64,000 bases of DNA from Gammaproteobacteria bacterium (GTDB taxonomy: Bacteria; Pseudomonadota; Gammaproteobacteria; Steroidobacterales; Steroidobacteraceae), in contig PKRE01000002.1 of the NCBI GenBank assembly GCA_017577615.1, positions 62,001 through 126,000 of the forward strand, given 5' to 3'. Shown in pieces: positions 51,986 to 60,681 of this stretch. Position numbers and translations under genes: made by a program. Within the stretch, counting starts at the first letter, position 1. Each line of letters opens with the position of its first letter. The notes under the pieces are model-generated. The model was not told the origin of the DNA, ran no database searches, and saw nothing but the letters and a program-made list of their open reading frames with translations.

Positions 51986-52780
51986 TCAGCGCTCTGCGGC
52001 ACCGAGCGTGAGGACTTCGTATCCGGTCTCGGTCACGAGCACCGTGTGCTCCCACTGGGCAGACAGCGAGCGATCCTTGGTAACGACGGTCCAGCCGTCG
52101 GCGAGGAGCCGAACGTGCCGTCTACCGGCATTCACCATGGGCTCGACCGTGAAAGTCATGCCTGGGACGAGCTCGATGCCCTGACCGCGCTGGCCGTAGT
52201 GCAAGATCTGCGGGTCTTCGTGGAAGGCGCGACCAATACCGTGCCCGCAGTACTCGCGTACGACGCTGAGGTGGTGTGCCTCGACAAACTCCTGAATAGC
52301 CGCGCCGATGTCGCCAACGCGTGCGCCTGGACGTACTTGACGGATACCGATCCACATCGCTTCGCGCGTGATGTCGATCAAGCGCTGAGCCGCCGGCGAG
52401 ATCTTGCCGACCGCGAACATCCGGCTCGTGTCGCCGTGCCAGCCGTCTTTGATCACGGTGACGTCGATGTTCACGATGTCGCCCTGCTTCAGACGCTTGT
52501 CGGGGCTCGGGATGCCGTGACACACGACGTGGTTGACCGACGTGCAGATGGATTTCGGAAAGCCCCGGTAATTGAGTGGGGCCGGAATCGCTTGCTGCAC
52601 GTTGACGATGTAGTCGTGGCAGAGCTGGTTCAGCTCCTCGGTCGTGACGCCCGGAACGATGTAGGGCTCGATCATGTCGAGCACGTCGGCGGCAAGCCGA
52701 CATGCGACGCGCATGGCTTCTTGTTCGGCGGGAGTCTTGATGGTGACGTGCATCTGGCGAGGCGAAGGGCGCGATATCAT
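51986..52780 (-). CDS. map: Methionine aminopeptidase, type I
   Basis: 264 residues from ATG at 52780, with GGTGGG 6 nt upstream; ATG at 52753 (MHVTIKTPAEQ) gives a more standard N-terminus and is nearly as likely. Metal ligands: Asp in NIDVTVIKDGWHGDTSRMF (two), His in YCGHGIGRAFHEDP, Glu in FTVEPMVN and the last Glu in WEHTVLVTETG. The substrate His in VCHGIPSP is present. It removes the initiator Met from nascent proteins. It is divergent from rpsB, as in E. coli, and precedes glnD. Confidence 0.94.
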   Translation of the reverse strand: MISRPSPRQMHVTIKTPAEQEAMRVACRLAADVLDMIEPYIVPGVTTEELNQLCHDYIVNVQQAIPAPLNYRGFPKSICTSVNHVVCHGIPSPDKRLKQGDIVNIDVTVIKDGWHGDTSRMFAVGKISPAAQRLIDITREAMWIGIRQVRPGARVGDIGAAIQEFVEAHHLSVVREYCGHGIGRAFHEDPQILHYGQRGQGIELVPGMTFTVEPMVNAGRRHVRLLADGWTVVTKDRSLSAQWEHTVLVTETGYEVLTLGAAER

Positions 52781-52901
52781 CGAAGACCCACCGCCCGACG
52801 ATTGCGGCATCTTGGATGTCAGTGATTGCAGTAGGCCGCGCATCGGAGTAGGGATCGGTTTCTCAAAGTCGCGGGAATCGCGACGCGACACTCGATCGTC
52901 G

Positions 52902-52930
52902 TTGGACGACGATCCGGTTTATGGTATAAA
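52902..52930 (+). promoter_or_regulatory. rpsB-tsf promoter (sigma-70, extended -10, GC discriminator)
   Basis: -35 TTGGAC (52902-52907) and -10 TATAAA (52925-52930) are separated by exactly 17 nt, with TGG just before the -10 (extended -10). GCGCGCG follows, a discriminator typical of stringently controlled translation genes. Start expected near 52937. Confidence 0.85.
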
Positions 52931-52980
52931 GCGCGCGTTTTTTTGGCAACGAATCTCTTCGTTCGACTTAATTACTCACA

Positions 52981-53044
52981 CTTGCCGACACATACGACTG
53001 GGTGCCTATGCGCCTTTCGCGGCTAGGTCGTCGTATGGGGCAGG
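52981..53044 (+). other. Structured rpsB leader, candidate S2 autoregulatory element
   Basis: CTTGCC (52981-52986) pairs with GGCAGG (53039-53044), and CATACGAC (52991-52998) pairs perfectly with GTCGTATG (53030-53037), making a long stem with an internal loop and a 31-nt apical part. AAGGAG is the downstream ribosome binding site. Gammaproteobacterial rpsB leaders are known to bind S2 and repress rpsB-tsf; identity with that element was not checked by alignment. Confidence 0.6.
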
Positions 53045-53076
53045 TGGAGGCTTAACCCCAAAGGAGACCTCAAAAC

Positions 53077-54045
53077 ATGGCCAGCGTGTCCATGCGGCAG
53101 ATGCTGGAGGCGGGTGTTCATTTCGGACATCAAACTCGCTTCTGGAACCCGAAGATGGCGCCCTACATCTTCGGGGAGCGCAACCGAATCCACATCATCA
53201 ACCTCGAGAAGACGCTACCGCTCTACAACGAGGCTGTGGCGTTCGTGCGGCAAGTGGTCGCCGACGGCGGTGTCGTGCTGTTCGTCGGCACCAAGCGGGC
53301 CGCCCGCGAAGCGATCAAGAACGCAGCTCTACGCTGCGGTATGCCGTACGTGAGTCATCGTTGGCTGGGCGGCATGCTCACCAATTTCAAGACGGTGCGG
53401 CAGTCCATCAAGCGCTTGGTCGAGCTCGACGAGATGATCCAGAGTGGCCTGCTCGAGCAGCACAGCAAGCGCGAGGCGCTCGGGTTGCGCCGCGAGCGCG
53501 ACAAGCTGGAGCGCAGCCTCGGCGGCATTCGCGACATGGAGTCGCTGCCGGACGTCTTGTTCGTGATCGACGTCGGTCATGAGCGCATTGCGGTGAGCGA
53601 AGCCAAGAAGCTCGGCATTCCCGTCGTAGCGGTGGTCGACACGAATTGCTCGCCGGACGACATCGATTACGTCATTCCCGGCAACGACGATGCCATGCGG
53701 GCCATTCAGCTCTATGCGGAAGGCATCGCTGATGCGGTGATCGAGGGACGTTCGGCCCTTCCGGAAGTGCCTCCCGGCGAAGACGAGTTCGTCGAGCTCG
53801 ACGAAGAAGGCAAACCCAAGACGAGGACGGCTGCCCCCGCGCCGCGGCGCGGTAGAGCGGCGGCGGTCAAGAAGAAGACGCCGGTACGACGTCGGGCGCC
53901 GGAGAAGATCGAAGAGCCGGTCGAGGATGTGGTGGCCGCCGAGGTGGATGACGTGGACGGCGATGTCTCGCCGGAGGAATTCATGGCGCGTCGCCGCGAG
54001 GCGCTTCAGAAGCGCAAGCCATCGGCCGATTCTGGTGCGGAGTAG
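53077..54045 (+). CDS. rpsB: 30S ribosomal protein S2
   Basis: 322 residues. The core is standard: MRQMLEAGVHFGHQTRFWNP, KMAPYIFGERNRIHIINLEK, HRWLGGMLTNFKTV, VIDVGHERIAVSEA and PVVAVVDTNCSPDDIDYVIP. It has a C-terminal extension of about 80 residues, acidic and then Lys/Arg/Ala-rich (KTRTAAPAPRRGRAAAVKKK), longer than E. coli S2 (241). S2 binds late to the small subunit with S1. tsf starts 3 nt after the stop. Confidence 0.97.
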   Translation: MASVSMRQMLEAGVHFGHQTRFWNPKMAPYIFGERNRIHIINLEKTLPLYNEAVAFVRQVVADGGVVLFVGTKRAAREAIKNAALRCGMPYVSHRWLGGMLTNFKTVRQSIKRLVELDEMIQSGLLEQHSKREALGLRRERDKLERSLGGIRDMESLPDVLFVIDVGHERIAVSEAKKLGIPVVAVVDTNCSPDDIDYVIPGNDDAMRAIQLYAEGIADAVIEGRSALPEVPPGEDEFVELDEEGKPKTRTAAPAPRRGRAAAVKKKTPVRRRAPEKIEEPVEDVVAAEVDDVDGDVSPEEFMARRREALQKRKPSADSGAE

Positions 54046-54048
54046 TTC

Positions 54049-54939
54049 ATGACGGTTACAGCTGAAGCAGTGAAGTTGCTCCGGGAGCGCACCGGAGCCG
54101 GCTTGATGGAGTGCAAGAAGGCGCTCCTCGAAACGAACGGCGATCTCGATGCAGCCGCCGAGCTCATGCGCAAGGCAGGGCTCGCGAAGGCGGACAAGAA
54201 GGCTTCTCGCGTCGCCGCGGAAGGCGTCATCGTCATCGAGCGAACCGCGGACGGCAAGCGTGCGGCAATCGTCGAGGTGAACTGCGAAACGGACTTCGTT
54301 GCGCGCGAGCAGGATTTCCAGCGCTTTGCCGCCGATGTGGCCAAGCTCGTGCTCGAGCAGCGGCCCGCGTCCTTGGACGACCTGCTGGGCCTGAGCCTTC
54401 CGAGCAGCTCCTCGGTCGACGAGGCTCGTCGCGCGCTGATCGCAAAGATCGGCGAGAACATCGGCGTGCGCCGCTTCCAGGTTCTCGAGGCGCCTGCGGT
54501 GGTCGGAGCGTACCTACACGGGACGCGAATCGGTGCGCTGGTTGCGATGACCACAGGGGATGAGGCCGTGGCGAAGGACATCGCGATGCACGTCGCGGCG
54601 CTCAATCCCGCCTATGTTTCGACTGGCGAGGTGCCCAAGGAGGAGATCGAGCGCGAGCGCGCGATCTTCCTGGAGCAGGCCAAGAGTGACCCGAAGACCG
54701 CGGGTAAGCCTCAGGACATCGTCGACAAGATCGTCGACGGCAAGATTCGCAAGTGGCTCAACGAGATCACGTTGCTCGGCCAGCCGTTCGTCAAGGACGA
54801 CAAGCAGACGGTGGAACAGTATCTGAGCAAGGCCGGAGGCGAGGTCAGCGCCATCGTACGCTATGAGGTGGGCGCCGGCATCGAGAAGAAGCAGGAAGAC
54901 TTCGCGGCCGAAGTCATGAAGCAAGTGCACGGTCAGTGA
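54049..54939 (+). CDS. tsf: Elongation factor Ts
   Basis: 296 residues. The N-terminal UBA-like domain has the TGAGLMECKKAL signature. The core has VNCETDFVAREQDF and LVAMTTGDEAVAKDIAMHVA, which contact EF-Tu. EF-Ts releases GDP from EF-Tu. Cotranscribed with rpsB (3-nt gap), it is followed by an intrinsic terminator, so pyrH needs readthrough or its own promoter. Confidence 0.97.
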   Translation: MTVTAEAVKLLRERTGAGLMECKKALLETNGDLDAAAELMRKAGLAKADKKASRVAAEGVIVIERTADGKRAAIVEVNCETDFVAREQDFQRFAADVAKLVLEQRPASLDDLLGLSLPSSSSVDEARRALIAKIGENIGVRRFQVLEAPAVVGAYLHGTRIGALVAMTTGDEAVAKDIAMHVAALNPAYVSTGEVPKEEIERERAIFLEQAKSDPKTAGKPQDIVDKIVDGKIRKWLNEITLLGQPFVKDDKQTVEQYLSKAGGEVSAIVRYEVGAGIEKKQEDFAAEVMKQVHGQ

Positions 54940-54973
54940 CGGTGCCGTCGAGACCGAAGGACCCTGCAAGTAG

Positions 54974-54997
54974 AACCCCGCTCCGGCGGGGTTCTTT
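54974..54997 (+). terminator. Rho-independent terminator after tsf
   Basis: AACCCCGC (54974-54981) and GCGGGGTT (54986-54993) form a perfect 8-bp stem with a TCCG loop, followed by CTTT. It lies 35 nt after the tsf stop. Confidence 0.8.
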
Positions 54998-55136
54998 ATA
55001 ATGATTAAAGAGTACAGCGTGCCACCCCCGGGCGCTGTTGTTTGGGCGTCGCGATCGCAACAGTGGTCCTCTGGCTGTTACTGTTCGATTCGCTCGACTT
55101 GTCGTTCAACTAGCAACTGTAAAGAAGAAGGCATTC

Positions 55137-55898
55137 ATGACGGAGAGCACAGAGGCAGGCGGACGTGTGCGCAGTGAGCCTGCCGGTCACGGGCTCAGGC
55201 GCATCCTCTTGAAGCTCTCGGGTGAGGCCTTGATGGGGGACGAGGACTACGGCATCGACCCCAAGATGCTCAAGCGCGTCGCGAGCGAGATCCGCGAGGT
55301 GGTGAACTTGGGCATGCAGGTGGCGGTCGTGATCGGCGGTGGCAACATCTTTCGCGGCGCCGGTTTGGCACGCGCTGGCATGGACCGAGTCACCGGCGAT
55401 CACATGGGCATGCTCGCAACGGTCATGAACTCCCTTGCGATGCAGGATGCGCTCGAGTCGCTCGGGCTGTACGCCAGGGTGATGTCTGCCATTCGCATCA
55501 ACGAAGTGTGCGAGGAGTACATCCGCCGCCGAGCGATTCGTCATCTCGAGAAGGGTAGAGTCGTCATTCTCGCGGCCGGGACCGGCAATCCTTTCTTCAC
55601 GACCGACACCGCGGCGAGCCTGCGCGCGATCGAGATCGGCGCGGACCTCCTCCTCAAGGCGACTAAAGTCAACGGAATCTACACGGACGATCCGTTGCGC
55701 AACCCGAACGCCACTCGCTACTCGCGACTGACGTTCGACAAGGTGCTCGCGGACCGCCTGAACGTAATGGATGCGACCGCGATCGTCATGTGTAGAGACA
55801 ACAACGTGCCGCTGCGAGTCTTCGACCTCACAAAGCCCGGCGAACTCCTGCGCATCGTACGCGGAGAGGACGTGGGGACGTTGGTGGTGAATGGTTAG
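55137..55898 (+). CDS. pyrH: Uridylate kinase (UMP kinase)
   Basis: 253 residues from ATG at 55137, with GAAGAAGG upstream. The longer frame from 55038 starts in non-coding-like DNA. Amino-acid-kinase fold: ILLKLSGEALMGDEDYGIDP, VVIGGGNIFRGAGLARAG, DHMGMLATVMNSLAM, GNPFFTTDTAA and TKVNGIYTDDP. The enzyme makes UDP from UMP and is hexameric with allosteric GTP activation. A short N-terminal tail (about 22 residues) precedes the core. It is followed by frr after 129 nt holding repeats and a hairpin. Confidence 0.96.
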   Translation: MTESTEAGGRVRSEPAGHGLRRILLKLSGEALMGDEDYGIDPKMLKRVASEIREVVNLGMQVAVVIGGGNIFRGAGLARAGMDRVTGDHMGMLATVMNSLAMQDALESLGLYARVMSAIRINEVCEEYIRRRAIRHLEKGRVVILAAGTGNPFFTTDTAASLRAIEIGADLLLKATKVNGIYTDDPLRNPNATRYSRLTFDKVLADRLNVMDATAIVMCRDNNVPLRVFDLTKPGELLRIVRGEDVGTLVVNG

Positions 55899-55917
55899 AA
55901 GCCGACAATGGTCCATA

Positions 55918-55942
55918 GGCGATGAAGGCGACGAAGGCGATG
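55918..55942 (+). repeat. 9-nt tandem repeat upstream of frr
   Basis: GGCGATGAA (55918-55926), GGCGACGAA (55927-55935) and GGCGATG (55936-55942) are near-perfect copies in tandem, in the pyrH-frr gap. The reverse strand reads as TCGCCTTCA-type units. No function is known. Confidence 0.6.
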
Positions 55943-56005
55943 TAGCCCAGAGGAACGCTCAGATGTGTTCTCACGGTCGGTATCGCCTTGCAGTGCTCTC
56001 GTCGC

Positions 56006-56020
56006 CTCCGCGAAGCGGAG
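56006..56020 (+). promoter_or_regulatory. Hairpin covering the frr ribosome binding site
   Basis: CTCCGC (56006-56011) and GCGGAG (56015-56020) form a 6-bp GC stem with a GAA loop. The GGAG inside the 3' arm (56017-56020) is 7 nt from the frr ATG and is the only Shine-Dalgarno match, so the hairpin would mask it. Confidence 0.5.
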
Positions 56021-56027
56021 AACATCC

Positions 56028-56585
56028 ATGCTTGACGATCTGAAGAAAGACGCAGCCGAGCGCATGCAGAAGTGCGTGCAATCGTTCAAGAACGAGCTCA
56101 AGAAGCTTCGTACCGGGCGCGCACACACGAGCCTGCTCGAGCACATCAAGGTCGAGTACTACGGCACTGAGGTGCCGCTGCAGCAAGTCGCGAGCATTGC
56201 TCTGGAGGATGCGCGTACGATCACGGTCACTCCGTGGGAAAGGAACATGATCGGGCCGATCGAGAAGGCCATCATGAAATCCGAGCTCGGTCTGACGCCG
56301 AACACGGCCGGAATGGTGATTCGCGTGCCGTTGCCGCCGCTGACCGAGGAGCGCCGCCGCGACTTGACGAAGGTGGTACGCCTCGAAGCGGAGAATGCGC
56401 GCGTGGCGGTGCGCAACGTGCGCCGCGACGTGATGAACGAGCTCAAGGAGATGCTCAAAGAGAAGCTGCTTTCGCAGGATGACGATCGGCGCGCACAGGA
56501 AGAAGTGCAGAAGCTGACCGACAAGCACATCGCCGAAATAGATCAGGCGCTCGCTGAAAAAGAAAAAGAACTCATGCAGGTTTGA
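56028..56585 (+). CDS. frr: Ribosome recycling factor
   Basis: 185 residues from ATG at 56028. The three-helix bundle/beta domain pattern is clear: MLDDLKKDAAERMQKCVQSF, RTGRAHTSLLEHIKVEYYG, PWERNMIGPIEKAIMKSELG and LPPLTEERRRDLTKVVR. It splits post-termination ribosomes together with EF-G. The predicted hairpin over its ribosome binding site may limit translation. uppS begins 6 nt after the stop. Confidence 0.97.
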   Translation: MLDDLKKDAAERMQKCVQSFKNELKKLRTGRAHTSLLEHIKVEYYGTEVPLQQVASIALEDARTITVTPWERNMIGPIEKAIMKSELGLTPNTAGMVIRVPLPPLTEERRRDLTKVVRLEAENARVAVRNVRRDVMNELKEMLKEKLLSQDDDRRAQEEVQKLTDKHIAEIDQALAEKEKELMQV

Positions 56586-56591
56586 CGCTCG

Positions 56592-57332
56592 GTGGAAGCT
56601 CGCCAATCGTCCTCGCGCTTGCCCAGGCACATCGCCGTCATCATGGACGGCAATGGGCGATGGGCCGCTGCCCGAGCCTTGCCGCGTCCGGCTGGCCATA
56701 GCATGGGCGTGCGTTCTGTCAAGCAGATCGTGGAAGGTTGCGCCAAGCGCGGGATCGAAGTGCTCACGCTGTTTGCGTTTTCGAGCGAGAACTGGAAACG
56801 GCCGAAAGAAGAAGTATCGATGCTGATGAGCCGGTTTCTGGAGGCGCTCGACAACGAGGTGACGAAGCTGCACGAGAACGGCATACGGCTGTGTTTCATC
56901 GGCAACCTGCAACAACTGTCTGAGCCACTGCGGGAACGCATACAAGCAGCAACCGCCCTCACGGAGCAGAACCGGCGAATGACGCTCGTGATTGCCGTTG
57001 CCTATGGCGGTCGCTGGGACATGACGCAGGCGGCAAAGGCTATTGCGGCCAAGGCTGCGCGTGGTGAATTGGCCCCCGAGGACATAGATGAAGCGACGGT
57101 GGCCCGCCACATGGCGCTGGCCGATCTGCCCGATCCCGATTTGTTGATCCGCACGGGTGGGGAGCAGCGGATCAGCAACTTCCTGCTGTGGAACCTTGCC
57201 TACACCGAGCTCTATTTCTGCGACGTGCTGTGGCCGGATTTCGGCGAGGCGGAGCTAGAGGCCGCAATCGAGCACTTTGGACGTCGACAACGTCGCTTCG
57301 GTTTGGCGCCCTCCCAAGTGGAGGTGCGCTGA
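56592..57332 (+). CDS. uppS: Undecaprenyl diphosphate synthase
   Basis: 246 residues from GTG at 56592, 6 nt after frr. Catalytic Asp and diphosphate-binding residues lie in HIAVIMDGNGRWA; LTLFAFSSENWKRP, DPDLLIRTGGEQRISNF and WPDFGE complete the cis-prenyltransferase set. It makes the C55 lipid carrier used for peptidoglycan and exopolysaccharide, including the locus at the left end. The stop overlaps the cdsA ATG by 1 nt. Confidence 0.96.
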   Translation: MEARQSSSRLPRHIAVIMDGNGRWAAARALPRPAGHSMGVRSVKQIVEGCAKRGIEVLTLFAFSSENWKRPKEEVSMLMSRFLEALDNEVTKLHENGIRLCFIGNLQQLSEPLRERIQAATALTEQNRRMTLVIAVAYGGRWDMTQAAKAIAAKAARGELAPEDIDEATVARHMALADLPDPDLLIRTGGEQRISNFLLWNLAYTELYFCDVLWPDFGEAELEAAIEHFGRRQRRFGLAPSQVEVR

Positions 57333-58122
57333 TGCTCAAGCAGCGGGTGATGACTGCACTCGCGCTTGCTGCGGTTGCACTCATCGTGATCTTCCTGCTC
57401 CCGCATGCGGCCATGAAGGCGGCGCTTGCGCTGCTGGTCGTGGCAGGCGCGTGGGAATGGTCCGTTTTCCGAGGCGCTGCGAGCGGCGCGGCGCGGCTCG
57501 CGTACGCTGCGCTCATTGCTTTGGGCGTGGCGATAGTCTGGCACCTTGACCATTTGGGTGTTCGCCTGGAGGCCGTCTTGTACGCCGCGCTTGTGTGGTG
57601 GATCGTGGCATTCGTATGGGTTGTCACCATCCCCGGCAGCGTGAGCAACACCGCAGCGGGCATAGCAGGGCTGTTCGTCTTGATTCCGGCGTGGCTCGGG
57701 CTCGTGAAGCTTCATGAGCATAGCCCTACGCTGATGCTGTTCCTGGTCATGCTCGTGGTCGCCGCCGATGTCGGCGCCTATTTTGTCGGGCGCCGCTTCG
57801 GCCGCCACAAGCTGGCGCCGCGCGTCAGCCCGGGTAAGACCTGGGAAGGCGTCCTTGGTGGTTTTCTCTGCGCTGGTCTGGTCGGCCTCTTGGGCGTTTT
57901 CTGGTTTTCCGCGCCCGCAGCCCGATTCTTGGGGCTATGCTTCATCGTGATCGTTGCTTCGATCGTAGGTGATCTGACGGAAAGCCTCTTCAAGCGTCAT
58001 GCTGGCGTAAAGGACAGCGGGAACTGGCTCCCCGGGCACGGGGGCGTGCTCGATCGAGTCGACAGCATGACTGCCGCCGCACCGGTGTTTCTCGTCGGTC
58101 TGGAGAGGCTGGGATTGTTCCG

Positions 58123-58126
<4 letters not shown>
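57332..58126 (+). CDS. cdsA: Phosphatidate cytidylyltransferase
   Basis: 264 residues from ATG at 57332, translationally coupled to uppS (TGATG). About seven to eight transmembrane helices; the C-terminal signature KDSGNWLPGHGGVLDRVDSM is intact. It makes CDP-diacylglycerol for all phospholipids. It overlaps dxr by 4 nt. Confidence 0.96.
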
Positions 58127-59300
<1,174 letters not shown>

Positions 59301-59304
<4 letters not shown>

Positions 59305-60671
59305 TTTCACCCCAGACGCCGTTCGAATACCTGACCACGATCCTGGCGTTCATCGTTGCGATCGGCGTGCTCGTCGCGGTGCACGAGTTCGGCCACTTCT
59401 GGGTCGCGCGACGGCTCGGCTTCCGCGTGCTGCGCTTCTCGATCGGTTTCGGGCGGGCGCTTTGGAGTCGCACGAGCGCCAAGGACGGCGTCGAATATGT
59501 CATCGCAGCGCTGCCGCTCGGCGGCTACGTCAAGCTGCTCGACGAGCGCGAAGGAAACGTCCCGCCGTCCGAGGCGCATCGAGCCTTCAATCGTCAGCCG
59601 GTCTGGAAACGAATCCTGGTACTGCTCGCCGGTCCGGCATTCAACCTCGTCTTCGCGCTTGCCATGTACTGGGCCTTGTTCGCGGCAGGCGTGCCGGCGC
59701 TCAGGCCGTTCATTGGCGAGGTTGCACCGGGGTCTGTGGCTGCTGAAGCGGGGCTGCGTGCCGGCGACCAGATCGTTGCCGTGAAAGGCTCGCGTGTCGA
59801 AACGCTCGAGGCCGCCACGCTCAAGATCCTGGAAGACATGGTCGACGACGGTCGCATCGCGATGCGCGTGCGCGGTTCCGACGGCGCCGAGCGCGATCTC
59901 GAGCTCGTTGTCGGCTCTCGTGCCCGCGAGCTCACGGAACCTGAAGCGCTGTTTCCTGGACTCGGGTTTCAAATCGGGAGACCGCGCATACCTGCCGTGA
60001 TCGCCAACGTGCGCGAGGGCAGCCCAGGTGAGCGCGCCGGGTTACGGTCGGGGGACGAGATCGTCGGGTTCGACGGCCAGCCCATAGAAGATTTCACCGA
60101 GCTCGTCCGGCTCGTGGAACCGCGACCCGGCCAGGAGGTCGTCTTGGAAGTCAGACGTGACGGACGACTGCTCGAGGTGCCGGTCACGCTCGGCGCCGAG
60201 GAGGTCGGTGGCAGACGCATCGGGCGCATCGGCGTCGAGGCGAAGATGGAAGACCTGTTCGCGCTGCAGAAATATGGGGTCGCTCCGGCGCTCGGTCAGG
60301 CGGCCATGAAGACCTGGGACATGTCAATTTTCACGCTGCAGATCGTTGGTCGTATCTTGACCGGCGATGTGTCACTGAAAGCGATTTCCGGGCCCATCAG
60401 TATTGCCGAGACAACAGGCTTTGCAGCGCGTCAGGGGTGGCGGACGTTTCTCAGCACGCTCGCGATCATCAGCATCAGCCTGGGCATCCTGAACCTGCTG
60501 CCCATCCCGATTCTGGACGGTGGTCAGATTCTGTACCAGCTGGCGGAGCTGGTCAGGGGGCGGCCCGTCTCAGAACGTGCGCTGCTGGTCGGTCAGCAGA
60601 TCGGGATCGCGATGCTCCTCTTGATGATGACGATAGCCTTCTATAACGACATCGCACGACACTTGAACTAG
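59301..60671 (+). CDS. rseP: Site-2 protease RseP (sigma-E pathway)
   Basis: 456 residues from ATG at 59301, overlapping dxr by 4 nt; 59295 is a close alternative. The zinc motif HEFGH is in the first membrane helix (about residues 27-31). Two PDZ domains follow (about 115-300), and the third zinc ligand is in NLLPIPILDGGQIL. It cleaves the anti-sigma factor RseA inside the membrane after DegS, releasing sigma-E. It is next to bamA, whose product state is monitored by that pathway. Confidence 0.96.
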
Positions 60672-60681
60672 CAACCTGTTC

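Noticed and set aside
50199..52184. 661-residue open frame antisense to glnD and map
   Set aside because: It mirrors glnD codon by codon on the other strand, has no family motif and is rich in Arg/His/Gln as expected from GC-rich antisense frames.
54997..55002. Perfect TATAAT after the tsf terminator as a pyrH promoter
   Set aside because: It overlaps the terminator tail, and I could find no -35 at 16-18 nt upstream nor a TG extension, so it is not listed as a promoter.
55971..57110. 379-residue frame antisense to frr and uppS
   Set aside because: Covers two essential genes in the sense direction; no homology features.
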